Origin: Betaproteobacteria bacterium
GTDB taxonomy: Bacteria; Pseudomonadota; Gammaproteobacteria; Burkholderiales; SG8-41
NCBI GenBank assembly: GCA_016868015.1
Contig: VGIF01000012.1
Span: 1-40,072, forward strand
Direction of reading: 5' to 3'
Length of the DNA stretch: 40,072 bases
The notes beneath the pieces were generated by a model that was not told the origin of the DNA, searched no databases, and saw only the letters and a list, made by a program, of their open reading frames with translations. The first letter of the stretch is position 1; each line of letters begins with the position of its first letter. This document shows positions 25,699-36,959 of the stretch, in pieces. Both the position numbers and the translations under genes were made by a program.

Positions 25699-26529
25699 TC
25701 ATGGGGATGCCCAGTCTACCCAACCAAAATACGCCGTGGCGAGCACCAGCAAGCCGAAGACGATGCGATACCACCCGAACACGGTGAAGTCGTGCGAGGC
25801 GACATAGCGGATAAACCAGCGTATGCACAACAAGGCCGAGATAAACGACATCACCAAACCGACGCTGAAAAAGCCGATGTCGTCCACCGAAAGCAGCGCG
25901 CGGTGCTTGTACAGACTGTAGGCGCCCGCCGCCACCAGCGTGGGCACGGCGAGGAAAAACGAAAACTCGGTGGCGACTTTGCGCGAGAGCCCGAACAGCA
26001 TGCCGCCGATGATGGTGGCGCCCGAGCGCGAGGTGCCGGGGATCAACGCAAAGGTCTGCGCGATGCCGACTTTGAGCGCATCGCGCCAGGTCATGTCATC
26101 GACCGCCGTGATGCGCGGCACATGCGTGCGCGCAAAGCGCTTTTCCACCCACAAGATGATAAAGCCGCCCACCACCAGCGTGGTGGCGACGGGCACCGCG
26201 TAAAACAGGTATTGTTTGATCAGCGCGCCAAAGGCCAGGCCCACCACCGCCGCCGGTATAAACGCGACGATCAGGTTGAGCAAAAACCGCTGTGCCGCCG
26301 CGTCGCTAAAAGCGCCGCTGAGCGCTTGGGTAAAACGCCGACGGTATTCCCACACCACCGCGAGCATGGCGCCCGTTTGAATGGCGATGTCGAAGACCTT
26401 GGCCTTTTCGTCGTTGTAACCCAACAGATCGCCGGCGAGTATCAAATGCCCGGTGCTGGAGATCGGCAGAAATTCGGTGAGGCCTTCGACGATGCCGAGG
26501 ATGACCGCCGTGAGATAAGAGTCTGCCAT
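25699..26529 (-). CDS. uppP: Undecaprenyl-diphosphatase UppP (BacA)
   Basis: Integral membrane phosphatase that recycles undecaprenyl pyrophosphate to the monophosphate carrier for peptidoglycan and polysaccharide synthesis. It is 276 aa with eight or so spans. The two conserved motifs are [14 protein letters not shown] (residues about 15-28) and [15 protein letters not shown]. It can confer bacitracin resistance when abundant. Upstream on the minus strand is a spacer with no clear gene. Confidence 0.95.
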   Translation of the reverse strand: MADSYLTAVILGIVEGLTEFLPISSTGHLILAGDLLGYNDEKAKVFDIAIQTGAMLAVVWEYRRRFTQALSGAFSDAAAQRFLLNLIVAFIPAAVVGLAFGALIKQYLFYAVPVATTLVVGGFIILWVEKRFARTHVPRITAVDDMTWRDALKVGIAQTFALIPGTSRSGATIIGGMLFGLSRKVATEFSFFLAVPTLVAAGAYSLYKHRALLSVDDIGFFSVGLVMSFISALLCIRWFIRYVASHDFTVFGWYRIVFGLLVLATAYFGWVDWASP

Positions 26530-26851
26530 GCGCGCTCAAAAATTGGGGCATGCTAACACACACGGGCGTGCGCTCGGATTGCAGCGGCCGCTAACGTCGG
26601 CGCCGGTAGTGGTGCTTTGGTGACGTTTGTAGCGTTAGCGCGCAAACAGCGCGGCTTGGGACGCGCTGTCGCTCAAGCCTTCGCGCACCGCGCGCCTTGC
26701 GGCTGTTTCGAACACGCTGAGTAACGCTTTGACCAGGATCGCGCCGCGCTTCGTGATGTCGCCCCCGATTTCTTCGGCGCGGCAATTGAATACCTCGGCG
26801 TCACGCGGCGCTTCGCCGCGTGCGGCGGCGGCCATGGCTTCACGGACACCG
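26530..26851. other. Spacer with one doubtful small ORF
   Basis: No gene can be supported. A minus-strand frame 26635-26835 (66 aa, MAAAARGEAPRDAEVFNCRA...) is open and not obviously a shadow. It lacks a convincing ribosome-binding sequence or a recognisable family, and it could be a remnant. Confidence 0.4.
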
Positions 26852-26873
26852 CTGATTTTATTCAATATTTTTT
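26852..26873 (+). repeat. AT-rich dispersed repeat, copy 10 (partial)
   Basis: The copy reads CTGATTTTATTCAATATTTT then TT, lacking the TAAGTATT end. The TAA stop codon of the DUF4349 gene lies within it, and the last residues of that protein (KNIE) are encoded by it. Confidence 0.75.
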
Positions 26874-27763
26874 GCGGCCGCGCGGCGGCGGAGCCAGCGG
26901 CGGAAAAACCAAACCGCAATCCCCAACAGCACGATCCACACAATCGCCGCGGCGAAGAAGGTAATCAGCGCCGCCACGCTATACATAAAAACGTTGCCGA
27001 AACTTAACAGCGCCTCTTTCACGGGTGCCGCGATGCCGCGCTCGACCGCGCTGCGTTGCGACTGGTATTGAATCTCGAACAACTCGCGCTCGGTTTGTTG
27101 CGCGAGAAAACGCCGCTGCGCTTGCATGCTGTCCAACTCGCCCTGGGTTTGCGCGAGTTGGCGCTCGATTTCGACCGCTTCCTTGATGCCCGCCTTGGGG
27201 TCGGCCATCAGCTTGCGCAAGCGGTCGCGCAGTTGCGTGAGATTGGCGATGCGCGCTTGGACATCGACCACTTGCAGCGTTTTGTCTTCGGCTTGCGTGG
27301 CTTGGCGTATTACACGGCCCTCACCCGTTTTGAGTGCCTCGGTAAATTTTGCGGTGTCATTGCGCGCCACGCGCACCATCAGCATCGCGCGCGGCGCGGT
27401 GTGATCGCTTTCTTCCTCGAAGCTTTGATTGATCACCACGCAATCGAGTTGTTTACAGCGTGCGGCATGCGCATCGACCACCGTGCGCAGCTTGGCGCGC
27501 TCGGCTTCGACGGTGTAGCGATGGGTGTAGGCGATGTGGCGGCCGTCTTGCTGCGCTGCTTGCGCGTCGGCGGCGGGCTCGGCTTGTTGCGCGGGCGCGC
27601 CAGCCATCGCGCGGCCGGACGGCCCCGCGGCAACGCTCGCCTGCGCGGTTGCGGGCGCATCCGCCGGCGCGGCTTTGAAACTCGCGCGATCGCCGCAACC
27701 CGCGAGCGCGATGACTAAAAACAAAACAGCCAGCAAAACGAGGTTTCGCCGGCTGCGGGGCAT
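26858..27763 (-). CDS. DUF4349 lipoprotein
   Basis: Envelope protein, 301 aa from ATG 27763 (MPRSRRNLVLLAVLFLVIALAGCGD). A lipobox LAGC places the acylated cysteine at residue 23. An Ala/Pro/Gln-rich linker follows, then the DUF4349 region with a long coiled coil (LTQLRDRLRKLM...EIERQLAQTQGELDSMQAQRR), a membrane span near the C-terminus (ALITFFAAAIVWIVLLGIAVWFF), and a basic tail. The function is unknown. Both ends touch repeat sequence: copy 11 lies just upstream of the start, and copy 10 supplies the stop. The alternative TTG start at 27778 lies inside the repeat. Confidence 0.82.
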   Translation of the reverse strand: MPRSRRNLVLLAVLFLVIALAGCGDRASFKAAPADAPATAQASVAAGPSGRAMAGAPAQQAEPAADAQAAQQDGRHIAYTHRYTVEAERAKLRTVVDAHAARCKQLDCVVINQSFEEESDHTAPRAMLMVRVARNDTAKFTEALKTGEGRVIRQATQAEDKTLQVVDVQARIANLTQLRDRLRKLMADPKAGIKEAVEIERQLAQTQGELDSMQAQRRFLAQQTERELFEIQYQSQRSAVERGIAAPVKEALLSFGNVFMYSVAALITFFAAAIVWIVLLGIAVWFFRRWLRRRAAAKNIE

Positions 27764-27766
27764 TAC

Positions 27767-27801
27767 AAAAATATTCAATTAAATCAAATACTTACGTAAT
27801 T
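27767..27801 (-). repeat. AT-rich dispersed repeat, copy 11
   Basis: The plus strand reads AAAAATATTCAATTAAATC then AAATACTTACGTAATT. It fills the gap between thiC and the DUF4349 gene, three bases from the latter's start codon. Confidence 0.9.
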
Positions 27802-27808
27802 AAGACGA

Positions 27809-29819
<2,011 letters not shown>

Positions 29820-29957
29820 CGTGTAGCATCTAAGCTAATGGAATTATGGGATAATTGCAACTCAAATCCGCTGCTTCCAGCGCCCTTTCAAGGTTGCGCC
29901 GGAATGGCCATTTTCTTATTATAATTAAGGCATTACATCGCTTACGACAGGCAGTTC

Positions 29958-30617
29958 ATGAGCATCGATCTGGAGCGCGCGCGGTTCAACATGGTGGAGC
30001 AGCAAATCCGCCCGTGGGAGGTACTGGATACCAAGGTGCTCGACCTGCTCTACCGCGTAAAGCGCGAGGCATTCGTCCCCGAAGCCTATCGCGAACTCGC
30101 GTTTGCCGACCTTGAAATCCCCATCGGCTTGGGCGAAAAAATGCTCTCCCCGAAACTCGAAGCGCGCATGCTGCAAGAGCTGGCGATCACGCCCAGCGAC
30201 CGCATCCTCGAAGTCGGCACCGGCAGCGGCTACATGACCGCGCTGCTGGCGAGCCAGGGCGCGCATGTGTACAGCGTCGATATCGTCGATGCGTTTATCA
30301 AAATCGCCAGCGATCGGCTTACGCAACACGGCTTACGCAACGTGACGCTGGAACACGGCGATGCCGCGCGCGGCTGGGAAAAACACGGGCCCTACGATGT
30401 CATCGTGTTGACCGGCTCGGTACCGGTGCTGGCGCAATCCTTCCAGCAAAGTCTCAACGCCGGCGGGCGCATGGTGGCGGTGGTGGGCGAAGCACCGGTG
30501 ATGGAAGCGCGCCTGATCACTTGCGCGGCTGCCGGCGCCTACAACACCGCGAGCCTGTTTGAAACCTGCATACCGGCGCTGCGCAACGCGCCGCAACGCC
30601 AGCGGTTTTCATTCTAG
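29958..30617 (+). CDS. pcm: Protein-L-isoaspartate O-methyltransferase
   Basis: SAM-dependent methyltransferase of the PCMT family, 219 aa, which starts repair of isoaspartyl residues in aged proteins. The SAM-binding loop is ILEVGTGSGYMTALLA, and the family N-terminus FNMVEQQIRPWEVLD and DVIVLTGSVP are present. It is five bases upstream of tolC, an arrangement common in betaproteobacteria. A TATAAT at 29920-29925 lies 33 bases before the start and may be the -10 of this unit, although no good -35 is visible. Confidence 0.88.
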   Translation: MSIDLERARFNMVEQQIRPWEVLDTKVLDLLYRVKREAFVPEAYRELAFADLEIPIGLGEKMLSPKLEARMLQELAITPSDRILEVGTGSGYMTALLASQGAHVYSVDIVDAFIKIASDRLTQHGLRNVTLEHGDAARGWEKHGPYDVIVLTGSVPVLAQSFQQSLNAGGRMVAVVGEAPVMEARLITCAAAGAYNTASLFETCIPALRNAPQRQRFSF

Positions 30618-30622
30618 CCACG

Positions 30623-31975
30623 ATGCGCAATTTGACGTTGCGCTGTGTTGCCGCCGCCTCGCTTGGCGTAATTTTTACGCTAAGTGGCGCGCAGATGGCG
30701 CACGGCGCGGGTTTGCTCGACGTTTACAAACAAGCGCGTGAGGCCGACGCCACCTACGCTGCCGCGCGCACGGCGTGGAAAGCCACGCAGGAAAAACTGC
30801 CGCAAGCACGCGCCGGATTGCTGCCGGACGTTGCCTTTAGCGCATCCACGCAATTTAACGACCGCGACATTCGTTTTCGCGACAACACCCCGGCGATCGA
30901 CAATCGTTTTAACAGCAGCGGGTTGAATCTCTCGCTGCGCCACCCGCTGTATCGCCGGCAGAACAATATTGCGCTCGAACAAGGCCGCACACAGGTCGAA
31001 CAAGCCGACACCGTGCTCGCGCAAGCGGCGCAAGATTTGATCACGCGCGTGGCGCAAGCGTATATGGACGTGCTGCTCGCGCGTGACAACGTGGCGTTTG
31101 CCGCCGCGCAAAAAGCCGCCATTGCCGAGCAGCTCGCCCAGGCAAAACTCAGTTTTGAAATCGGCACCGTGACCATCACCGACACCCACGAAGCACTGGC
31201 GCGTTTTGATCTCGCGGATGCGCAGGAAATCGCCGCCAAAAGCGACATGGAGGTGAGACAACGCGCCCTGGAATTGCTGATCGGGCGGGCGACGCCGGCA
31301 CTGGCGGCCCTGGGCCCGGGCTTCAGATTGGTGTCGCCCGACCCACTCGCGCTGGAACGCTGGGTGGACGAAGCGCGCATCGCCAATTTGCAAGTGCGCG
31401 CCGCACAATTCAACGTGACGCTGGCGCAACAGGATATCGAGCGCAATCGCGCCGGCCATATGCCCACGCTCGACGCCGTGGCCGGCTGGAGCCGCAACCG
31501 CTCCGGCGCCGGCACCATCGGCGGCCCCGGCACCGATATCGACACCAAAAGCATCGGCGTGCAGTTGGCGATCCCGATTTATCAGGGCGGCCTGGTCAAC
31601 TCGCGCGTGCGCGAAGCCGCCGCCAACGAAGAGCGCACGCGCCAAGAGCTTGAAACCGCGCGGCGCAATGCCGAACTGCAGGCGCGCCAAAACTACGTGG
31701 GCGTGACCAGCGGCATTGCGCAAGTGAAGGCGCTGGAAGCCGCGCTGATTTCCTCGCGCAGCGCCCTGGAATCCACGCTGCTGGGCCGCCAAGTCGGCGT
31801 GCGCACGCAAGTCGACGTGCTAAACGCGCAGCAGCAATTGTTTTCCGCGCGCCGCGATCTGGCGCAGGCGAGATACAACTACATCCTCGCCACGCTGCGC
31901 CTGAAGGCCGCGGCCGGCCGCTTAGCGGAACAAGACGTCGTTGCGGTGAATGCGTGGCTTGAGCGTGGCAAGTAG
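30623..31975 (+). CDS. tolC: TolC-family outer membrane efflux protein
   Basis: Outer-membrane channel of type I secretion and multidrug efflux systems, 450 aa. It has a signal peptide (MRNLTLRCVAAASLGVIFTL... ending near AHG). The mature start GLLDVYKQAREADATYAAAR is typical of TolC, and the two internal repeats of the outer-membrane-efflux domain are seen (long helices with YRRQNNIALEQG and YQGGLVNSRVREA). The C-terminus LKAAAGRLAEQDVVAVNAWL also fits. The inner-membrane and adaptor partners are not encoded here. The stop codon falls in a duplicated GGCAAGTAGCGC unit. Confidence 0.92.
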   Translation: MRNLTLRCVAAASLGVIFTLSGAQMAHGAGLLDVYKQAREADATYAAARTAWKATQEKLPQARAGLLPDVAFSASTQFNDRDIRFRDNTPAIDNRFNSSGLNLSLRHPLYRRQNNIALEQGRTQVEQADTVLAQAAQDLITRVAQAYMDVLLARDNVAFAAAQKAAIAEQLAQAKLSFEIGTVTITDTHEALARFDLADAQEIAAKSDMEVRQRALELLIGRATPALAALGPGFRLVSPDPLALERWVDEARIANLQVRAAQFNVTLAQQDIERNRAGHMPTLDAVAGWSRNRSGAGTIGGPGTDIDTKSIGVQLAIPIYQGGLVNSRVREAAANEERTRQELETARRNAELQARQNYVGVTSGIAQVKALEAALISSRSALESTLLGRQVGVRTQVDVLNAQQQLFSARRDLAQARYNYILATLRLKAAAGRLAEQDVVAVNAWLERGK

Positions 31976-32002
31976 CGCGGCAAGTAGCGCGGCGCAAAAC
32001 GC

Positions 32003-32605
32003 ATGAGTGACGGGCCCGATGCCATCGCCGCGGCGAAGGCGGCGCTGCGTAAACAAATTCTGGCACGGCGCGATGGTTTAAGCGCCGGCGCCCGCGCGGC
32101 ATTCAGCGCAACCATCAGCGCACGCGTGAGCGCGCTCGACGGCTTTCAACGTGCGCGCGCGCTGCTCGCTTATATGTCATTCGGCAGTGAATTCGATACG
32201 GGTGAGCTCATCGAGCAGGTTTTGGCGCAGGGCAAAACACTGCTGCTGCCGCGCGTGGAACGTGGCACGCACCGTTTAAGCGTGCATGTGGTGAGGGATT
32301 TGACGCGCGAGCTGCAAGCAGGCGCCTGGGGCATTCGGGAACCGCGGCCTGACTGCGCGCGCGCGCAGGCTGGCGATGCGGATTGGATTTTGGTGCCGGG
32401 CCTTGCGTTCACCGCGCGCGGCGAACGGCTGGGCTACGGCGCGGGTTATTACGACCGTTTGATCGCGCAGTGTGTGGCTTCGGGTAAGAAACCCGCGCTG
32501 GTGGCGGCGGCGTTTTCAACGCAAATGGTGCCGTCGGTGCCCGTCACCGAGACCGATCAATGCGTTGATCTGGTGATCACCGAAGACGCTGCCTACCCGT
32601 GCTAA
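32003..32605 (+). CDS. 5-formyltetrahydrofolate cyclo-ligase
   Basis: ATP-dependent conversion of 5-formyl-THF to 5,10-methenyl-THF, 200 aa. Family motifs: the basic N-terminal LRKQILARRDGLS, the folate/ATP region LLPRVERGTH, and the signature FTARGERLGYGAGYYDR. In many proteobacteria this gene lies near 6S RNA, but I see no 6S-like sequence here. Its stop overlaps the converging waaA stop by four bases. Confidence 0.92.
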   Translation: MSDGPDAIAAAKAALRKQILARRDGLSAGARAAFSATISARVSALDGFQRARALLAYMSFGSEFDTGELIEQVLAQGKTLLLPRVERGTHRLSVHVVRDLTRELQAGAWGIREPRPDCARAQAGDADWILVPGLAFTARGERLGYGAGYYDRLIAQCVASGKKPALVAAAFSTQMVPSVPVTETDQCVDLVITEDAAYPC

Positions 32606-33840
32606 AACCGAATCAACGCCAGTATTTTACGCGTGGCGCCGCCGTGTTCGCCGCTGAACGCGAGCGCCGCGGCGCTCATGCGTTGCGTGAGCTTGGGGTT
32701 GCCCAATAACGCGCTTAGCTTGCGCTGCAAATCCGCGCCGTCCATCACCCGCAGCGCGGCGCCCGCCGCCACCGCGCGTTCGGCGGCCTCGGCAAAGTTA
32801 TAGGTGTGCGGCCCCAGCAGCACCGGTTTGCCCACGGCGCAGGCCTCTATCAGATTCTGCCCGCCAAACGGCAGCAAGCTGCCGCCAATAAACGCCACGT
32901 CGCAAGCGGCGTAGTAAGCGGCCATTTCGCCCATGCTGTCGCCGAGCAGAACGCGCGTGTCGGTGGGTATGGCTGCATTCGCACTGCGCCGTTGAAACGG
33001 TATGCCGCGCTGTTTGAGCAGCGCCGCCACTTCGTCAAAGCGCTGCGGGTGGCGCGGCACGATCACCAGTAGCGCATCGGGAATTTCATGTAACCCATGG
33101 TCGAGCAACAACGCTTCCTCGCCGTCACGCGTGCTCGCGGCAAGCAGCACGCGGCGCGCGCCGAACGATTCGCGCAAATGTTCGCCCAACGAAAGTTGTA
33201 TCGGCGAGGGCGCGACATCGAATTTGAGATTGCCGGTAACACTGACATTCGTTGCGCCGAGCAGGCGAAAGCGCCGCGCGTCATCCTCGCTCTGCGCGGC
33301 AATCGCGGTTAACGCGCGCAGCGTGTCGGCACTAAGCCCGCCCACGCGCTGATAACGCATAAACGATTTTTCCGAGAGCCGCGCGTTGGCCAAATACAGC
33401 GGCACGCCGCGTGCCTTGCAGGCATGCACTAGGTTGGGCCAGATTTCGGTTTCCATCAATACGCCGGCCTTGGGGCGATAGTGTGCGAGAAACCGCTTGA
33501 CCGCGCGCGGGTAGTCGTACGGCAAATAGCAGCGCAGCACGCCGTTGCCGAACAAGGATTCGCCGGTTTCCCGCCCGGTCGGCGTCATGTGGGTGAGCAA
33601 AATGCGATGCGCGGGATATTCGGCCATCAGCGCGCGGATCAGCGGCTCCGCCGCGCGCGTTTCGCCCACCGATACCGCGTGCAGCCAGATCAACGGTGTG
33701 TCGTCGCCGCGCGGCGGGTAATGCCCGAAGCGTTCGCCGACATGCTGCATATAACCCAGCTGGCGCCGTGCACGCCACCACAAGCGCACGGCGGCGAACG
33801 GCAGCGCGAGGGTGATGAGCAAGGTGTAAATCAGGCGCAT
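32602..33840 (-). CDS. waaA: Kdo transferase WaaA
   Basis: Inner-membrane-bound glycosyltransferase that adds Kdo residues from CMP-Kdo to lipid IVA, the start of the LPS core. It is 412 aa. An N-terminal membrane anchor is followed by WLHAVSVGETRAAEPL with the catalytic Glu60. The nucleotide-binding half contains FIGGSLLPFGGQNLIEACAVGKPVLLGPHTYNF. The gene is 13 bases downstream of waaC on the same strand. Confidence 0.95.
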   Translation of the reverse strand: MRLIYTLLITLALPFAAVRLWWRARRQLGYMQHVGERFGHYPPRGDDTPLIWLHAVSVGETRAAEPLIRALMAEYPAHRILLTHMTPTGRETGESLFGNGVLRCYLPYDYPRAVKRFLAHYRPKAGVLMETEIWPNLVHACKARGVPLYLANARLSEKSFMRYQRVGGLSADTLRALTAIAAQSEDDARRFRLLGATNVSVTGNLKFDVAPSPIQLSLGEHLRESFGARRVLLAASTRDGEEALLLDHGLHEIPDALLVIVPRHPQRFDEVAALLKQRGIPFQRRSANAAIPTDTRVLLGDSMGEMAAYYAACDVAFIGGSLLPFGGQNLIEACAVGKPVLLGPHTYNFAEAAERAVAAGAALRVMDGADLQRKLSALLGNPKLTQRMSAAALAFSGEHGGATRKILALIRF

Positions 33841-33853
33841 CGCGGGCTTGCTT

Positions 33854-34810
33854 TCACGTAACGCCCAACGCTTCGATCGCCGCGATCACTTGCGCGGCCG
33901 TGGGCGGCGCGCCGATGCCACCCAAGTTCACCGCGCGCGCGCCGGCGTAAAGGCCGGTGGCGGCAGGATCGGTCGCGACATAGATGCCGACGGTTGGCAC
34001 ATCCAGCGCCGCCGCAAGATGGGTAAGCCCGGTGTCCACGCCCACGACCAGGTGCGCGCGCGCAAGCAGCGCCGCGATGTCCTTAAGCGTTAACGCCGGC
34101 GGCACCACGGCGCGCGTCATGCGCGCCGCCAGGCGCTCGCCGCGGCCGCGCTCGGCATCATTACCCCACGGGAGCACACAAAAAATATCCTTTAAAATCA
34201 TATACTTACATAACTTCTCCCAAGCGGGCTCGGGCCACAGCTTGGTATCGGCGCTGGTGGCGTGCAGCAACACCGCGTAGCGGCCCGCCGGCATCCACGA
34301 CAACACGCGCGCCGGTGCGCCGATGCCGTAATCCGCCGGCGTGTCGAGCGTATAACGCAACGCCTGCGCGGCGAGACTGCGATTGCGCGCGACCGCGTGC
34401 TGCCCCCACGGCACGCGAAACGTGCGGTCGTAGAACACACGCAGCGGCTCGCGCGAGCTTCGCCAGTCCAGACCGTAGCGCGGCCCGCGCGCCGCGCACG
34501 TGACCAACGCGCTTTTGAACAAACCTTGCGTGTCAATCACCGCGTCGTAAGTTTGCGCACGCAAGCGTTGCAAAAACACGCGGCATTCACGCCGCGTATC
34601 AGCGCTCAACACATTGCGCCGCCAACGGCGCAGCGCCACCGGCAGTATCTCGTCCACGCCGGGATGCAACCGCGCAATCGCCGCGAACGATTCTTCCACC
34701 ACCCAGTCTACGCAGGCATGCGGCAGCGCGCGCTTGATGTCGCTCACCACCGGCAGGTTGTGCACCACGTCGCCGAGCGAGGATGTTTTGACCAGGAGTA
34801 GACGCGGCAT
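33854..34810 (-). CDS. waaC: Lipopolysaccharide heptosyltransferase I
   Basis: GT9-family transferase that adds the first heptose to Kdo2-lipid A, 318 aa. Motifs: KTSSLGDVVHNLPVVSDI at the start, CVDWVVEESFA, the ADP-heptose site LPWGNDAERGRGERLA, and VGVDTGLTHLAAALDVPTVGIY. Residues about 200-210 (LCKYMILKDIF) are encoded by a copy of the AT-rich repeat, yet the spacing between the preceding Trp and LPWG equals that of the family as I recall it. The gene leads a waaC-waaA operon and is divergent from rfbB. Confidence 0.93.
   Translation of the reverse strand: MPRLLLVKTSSLGDVVHNLPVVSDIKRALPHACVDWVVEESFAAIARLHPGVDEILPVALRRWRRNVLSADTRRECRVFLQRLRAQTYDAVIDTQGLFKSALVTCAARGPRYGLDWRSSREPLRVFYDRTFRVPWGQHAVARNRSLAAQALRYTLDTPADYGIGAPARVLSWMPAGRYAVLLHATSADTKLWPEPAWEKLCKYMILKDIFCVLPWGNDAERGRGERLAARMTRAVVPPALTLKDIAALLARAHLVVGVDTGLTHLAAALDVPTVGIYVATDPAATGLYAGARAVNLGGIGAPPTAAQVIAAIEALGVT
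34181..34213 (-). repeat. AT-rich dispersed repeat, copy 12, inside waaC
   Basis: On the minus (coding) strand the copy reads TTATGTAAGTATATGATTTT then AAAGGATATTTTTT. It is translated in frame with waaC and contains no stop in that frame. Confidence 0.85.
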
Positions 34811-34838
34811 TCGGCGGAATCTATGCGTATTATGTGTT

Positions 34839-34847
34839 TGTTATAAT
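34839..34847 (+). promoter_or_regulatory. Extended -10 promoter upstream of rfbB
   Basis: TGTTATAAT is a consensus extended -10 (TG-N-TATAAT), 89 bases before the rfbB start in the divergent gap between waaC and rfbB. No clear -35 is seen. Confidence 0.5.
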
Positions 34848-34935
34848 TGGCATTTACAAACGACGCTGTAGGGTAGCATCGGCCGCTTCGATTGCCTACT
34901 GACACGCTTCCGTACACGGAGCTTACGCAAGGTCA

Positions 34936-35991
34936 ATGATTCTAGTCACCGGTGGCGCCGGATTTATCGGCGCGAACTTTATTCTGGAGTGGATCGCCCG
35001 CGAAGGCACGCCGGTGATCAACTTGGATAAGCTCACTTATGCCGGAAATCTCGGTAACCTCGCAAGCCTTAAAAACGATGCGCGGCATATCTTCGTCAAA
35101 GGCGACATCAATGACCGCGCGCTGGCAGCGCGCTTGTTAAAGGAACATCAACCGCAGGCCATCGTGCACTTTGCGGCGGAAAGCCATGTCGATCGCTCGA
35201 TCAGCGGGCCGAGCGAATTTGTGCAAACCAACGTCGTTGGCACTTTCAGTCTGCTTGAAGAAGCGCGCGCGTATTGGTCGGCGCTAAGCGGCACGGCAAA
35301 AAACGAATTTCGTTTTTTGCACGTGTCCACCGACGAGGTATACGGCTCGCTCGCGTCCAACGACCCGGCATTTAGCGAAACCACGCCTTACGCACCGAAT
35401 AGCCCATACGCCGCATCCAAAGCGGCTTCGGATCATCTGGTACGTGCATATCACCACACTTATGGGCTGCCGACTATCGCCACCAATTGCTCAAACAACT
35501 ACGGCCCGCTGCAGTTCCCGGAAAAACTTATTCCGTTGATGATTTATAACGCGACCCATGAAAAACCGCTGCCGGTTTACGGTGATGGGCTTAATGTGCG
35601 CGATTGGCTGTACGTGGGCGACCATTGCGCGGGCATACGTGCGGCTCTCAAAAAGGGGCAGCCGGGCGAAACCTACAATATCGGCGGCAATAGCGAAAAA
35701 ACCAACCTTGAAGTGGTTAATACGCTGTGTGCGATCGTCGATGAATTGCGGCCGCAAGGCGCGCCACATGCCAAGCTAATTAAATTCGTCGCCGATCGGC
35801 CGGGGCACGATAAGCGTTACGCGATCAACGCTGAAAAAATCCGCCGCGAGATCGGCTGGCAACCCGCCGAGAAATTCGAAACGGGTTTGCGCAAAACGGT
35901 GCAATGGTACTTCGACAACCCAGCGTGGATCGATGGCGTGACCAGTGGCGCTTATCGTGCATGGCTGGATTTAAACTACGGCAGCCGTTGA
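34936..35991 (+). CDS. rfbB: dTDP-glucose 4,6-dehydratase
   Basis: NAD-dependent short-chain dehydrogenase-type enzyme making dTDP-4-keto-6-deoxyglucose, step 2 of dTDP-L-rhamnose synthesis. It is 351 aa. Rossmann loop [12 protein letters not shown], catalytic region [11 protein letters not shown], YxxxK as [14 protein letters not shown], and [15 protein letters not shown]. It is the first of five rfb genes; rfbD1 follows after 31 bases. Confidence 0.95.
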   Translation: MILVTGGAGFIGANFILEWIAREGTPVINLDKLTYAGNLGNLASLKNDARHIFVKGDINDRALAARLLKEHQPQAIVHFAAESHVDRSISGPSEFVQTNVVGTFSLLEEARAYWSALSGTAKNEFRFLHVSTDEVYGSLASNDPAFSETTPYAPNSPYAASKAASDHLVRAYHHTYGLPTIATNCSNNYGPLQFPEKLIPLMIYNATHEKPLPVYGDGLNVRDWLYVGDHCAGIRAALKKGQPGETYNIGGNSEKTNLEVVNTLCAIVDELRPQGAPHAKLIKFVADRPGHDKRYAINAEKIRREIGWQPAEKFETGLRKTVQWYFDNPAWIDGVTSGAYRAWLDLNYGSR

Positions 35992-36022
35992 CTCTGACTA
36001 CACAACGTGCGGCGCTACGCGG

Positions 36023-36907
36023 ATGAGCACGATTCTGCTGTTGGGCGTAACCGGTCAGGTCGGCCATGAGCTAAAGCAAACCCTAGCGCCATTGGGCAAA
36101 CTGATTACGCCCAGCCGCTCGCAACTTAACCTCGCCCAGCCGGACTCGATTCGGTCCGCGTTGCTGGAGGCGAACCCCGACATCATTGTGAATGCGGCAG
36201 GGTTCACCGTCGTCGATGCCGCCGAAGCGCAGCCCGAGTTGGCAATGCAGGTGAACGGCATTGCGCCGGGCATCATTGCGGAAACTGCTAAGAGCATGGG
36301 GGCGTTGCTCGTGCATTACTCGACGACGTTTGTGTGGGATGGCACGCAACGCACACCCTACAGGGAAGATGATCCACCTAACCCCATCAACGCTTATGGC
36401 CGCTCCAAGCTCATCGGCGATCATGCGATTGCCGCAAGCGGCTGCGATCACATCATTCTGCGCGCGAGCTGGACTTACAGTGGCCGGCGCACGAACTTCG
36501 TTCTAAAGTTGCTGGAACTGGCGCGTGAAACACCGCTGCTTAACGTGGTGGACGACCAAATCGCCGCGCCGACCTGGGCGCGTGAGTACGCCCGCGCCAC
36601 GGCGCAGATGTTGAAAAGTCCGGCACATTTGCGTAGCCATCGTGGCCTGTATAACCTTACCGCACAAGGATCATGCACGCGTTACCAATGGGCGCAACAC
36701 ATTATTGCCACTGCGCGAAAGCACATGCGCGATCATCACGCTTGGGCACAACTACACGCTATCACCACACAAGCCTACGCGGACCCCGCCCTGCGGCCTC
36801 TATACACCGTGGCCGACAACAGTAAGATACGCGAGTGGTTGGGTGTCGAATTACCGCCGTGGGACGTTAGTCTGAGTGACTTCATGTGTGAACATTTAGG
36901 TGCGTAG
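36023..36907 (+). CDS. rfbD: dTDP-4-dehydrorhamnose reductase, copy 1 (divergent)
   Basis: RmlD-family reductase for the last step of dTDP-L-rhamnose synthesis, 294 aa. The nucleotide loop is LLGVTGQVGHEL, and the catalytic Tyr-x3-Lys is in NAYGRSKLIGDHA. The usual STDYVFDG stretch reads STTFVWDG, so this copy is diverged. A second, more canonical rfbD lies at 38380-39294. This copy may act on a different 4-keto sugar or be redundant. A repeat copy separates it from rfbA. Confidence 0.85.
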   Translation: MSTILLLGVTGQVGHELKQTLAPLGKLITPSRSQLNLAQPDSIRSALLEANPDIIVNAAGFTVVDAAEAQPELAMQVNGIAPGIIAETAKSMGALLVHYSTTFVWDGTQRTPYREDDPPNPINAYGRSKLIGDHAIAASGCDHIILRASWTYSGRRTNFVLKLLELARETPLLNVVDDQIAAPTWAREYARATAQMLKSPAHLRSHRGLYNLTAQGSCTRYQWAQHIIATARKHMRDHHAWAQLHAITTQAYADPALRPLYTVADNSKIREWLGVELPPWDVSLSDFMCEHLGA

Positions 36908-36915
36908 TTGATCCC

Positions 36916-36951
36916 AAAATAAAATATCAATAAAATCAAATACTTATATAA
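36916..36951 (-). repeat. AT-rich dispersed repeat, copy 13
   Basis: The plus strand reads AAAATATCAATAAAATC then AAATACTTATATAA. It fills the rfbD1-rfbA gap and ends nine bases before the rfbA start. Confidence 0.9.
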
Positions 36952-36959
36952 ATATCGGC

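Noticed and set aside
26635-26835. 66-aa minus-strand ORF between uppP and the DUF4349 gene
   Set aside because: No recognisable family and no convincing ribosome-binding sequence; described as spacer instead.
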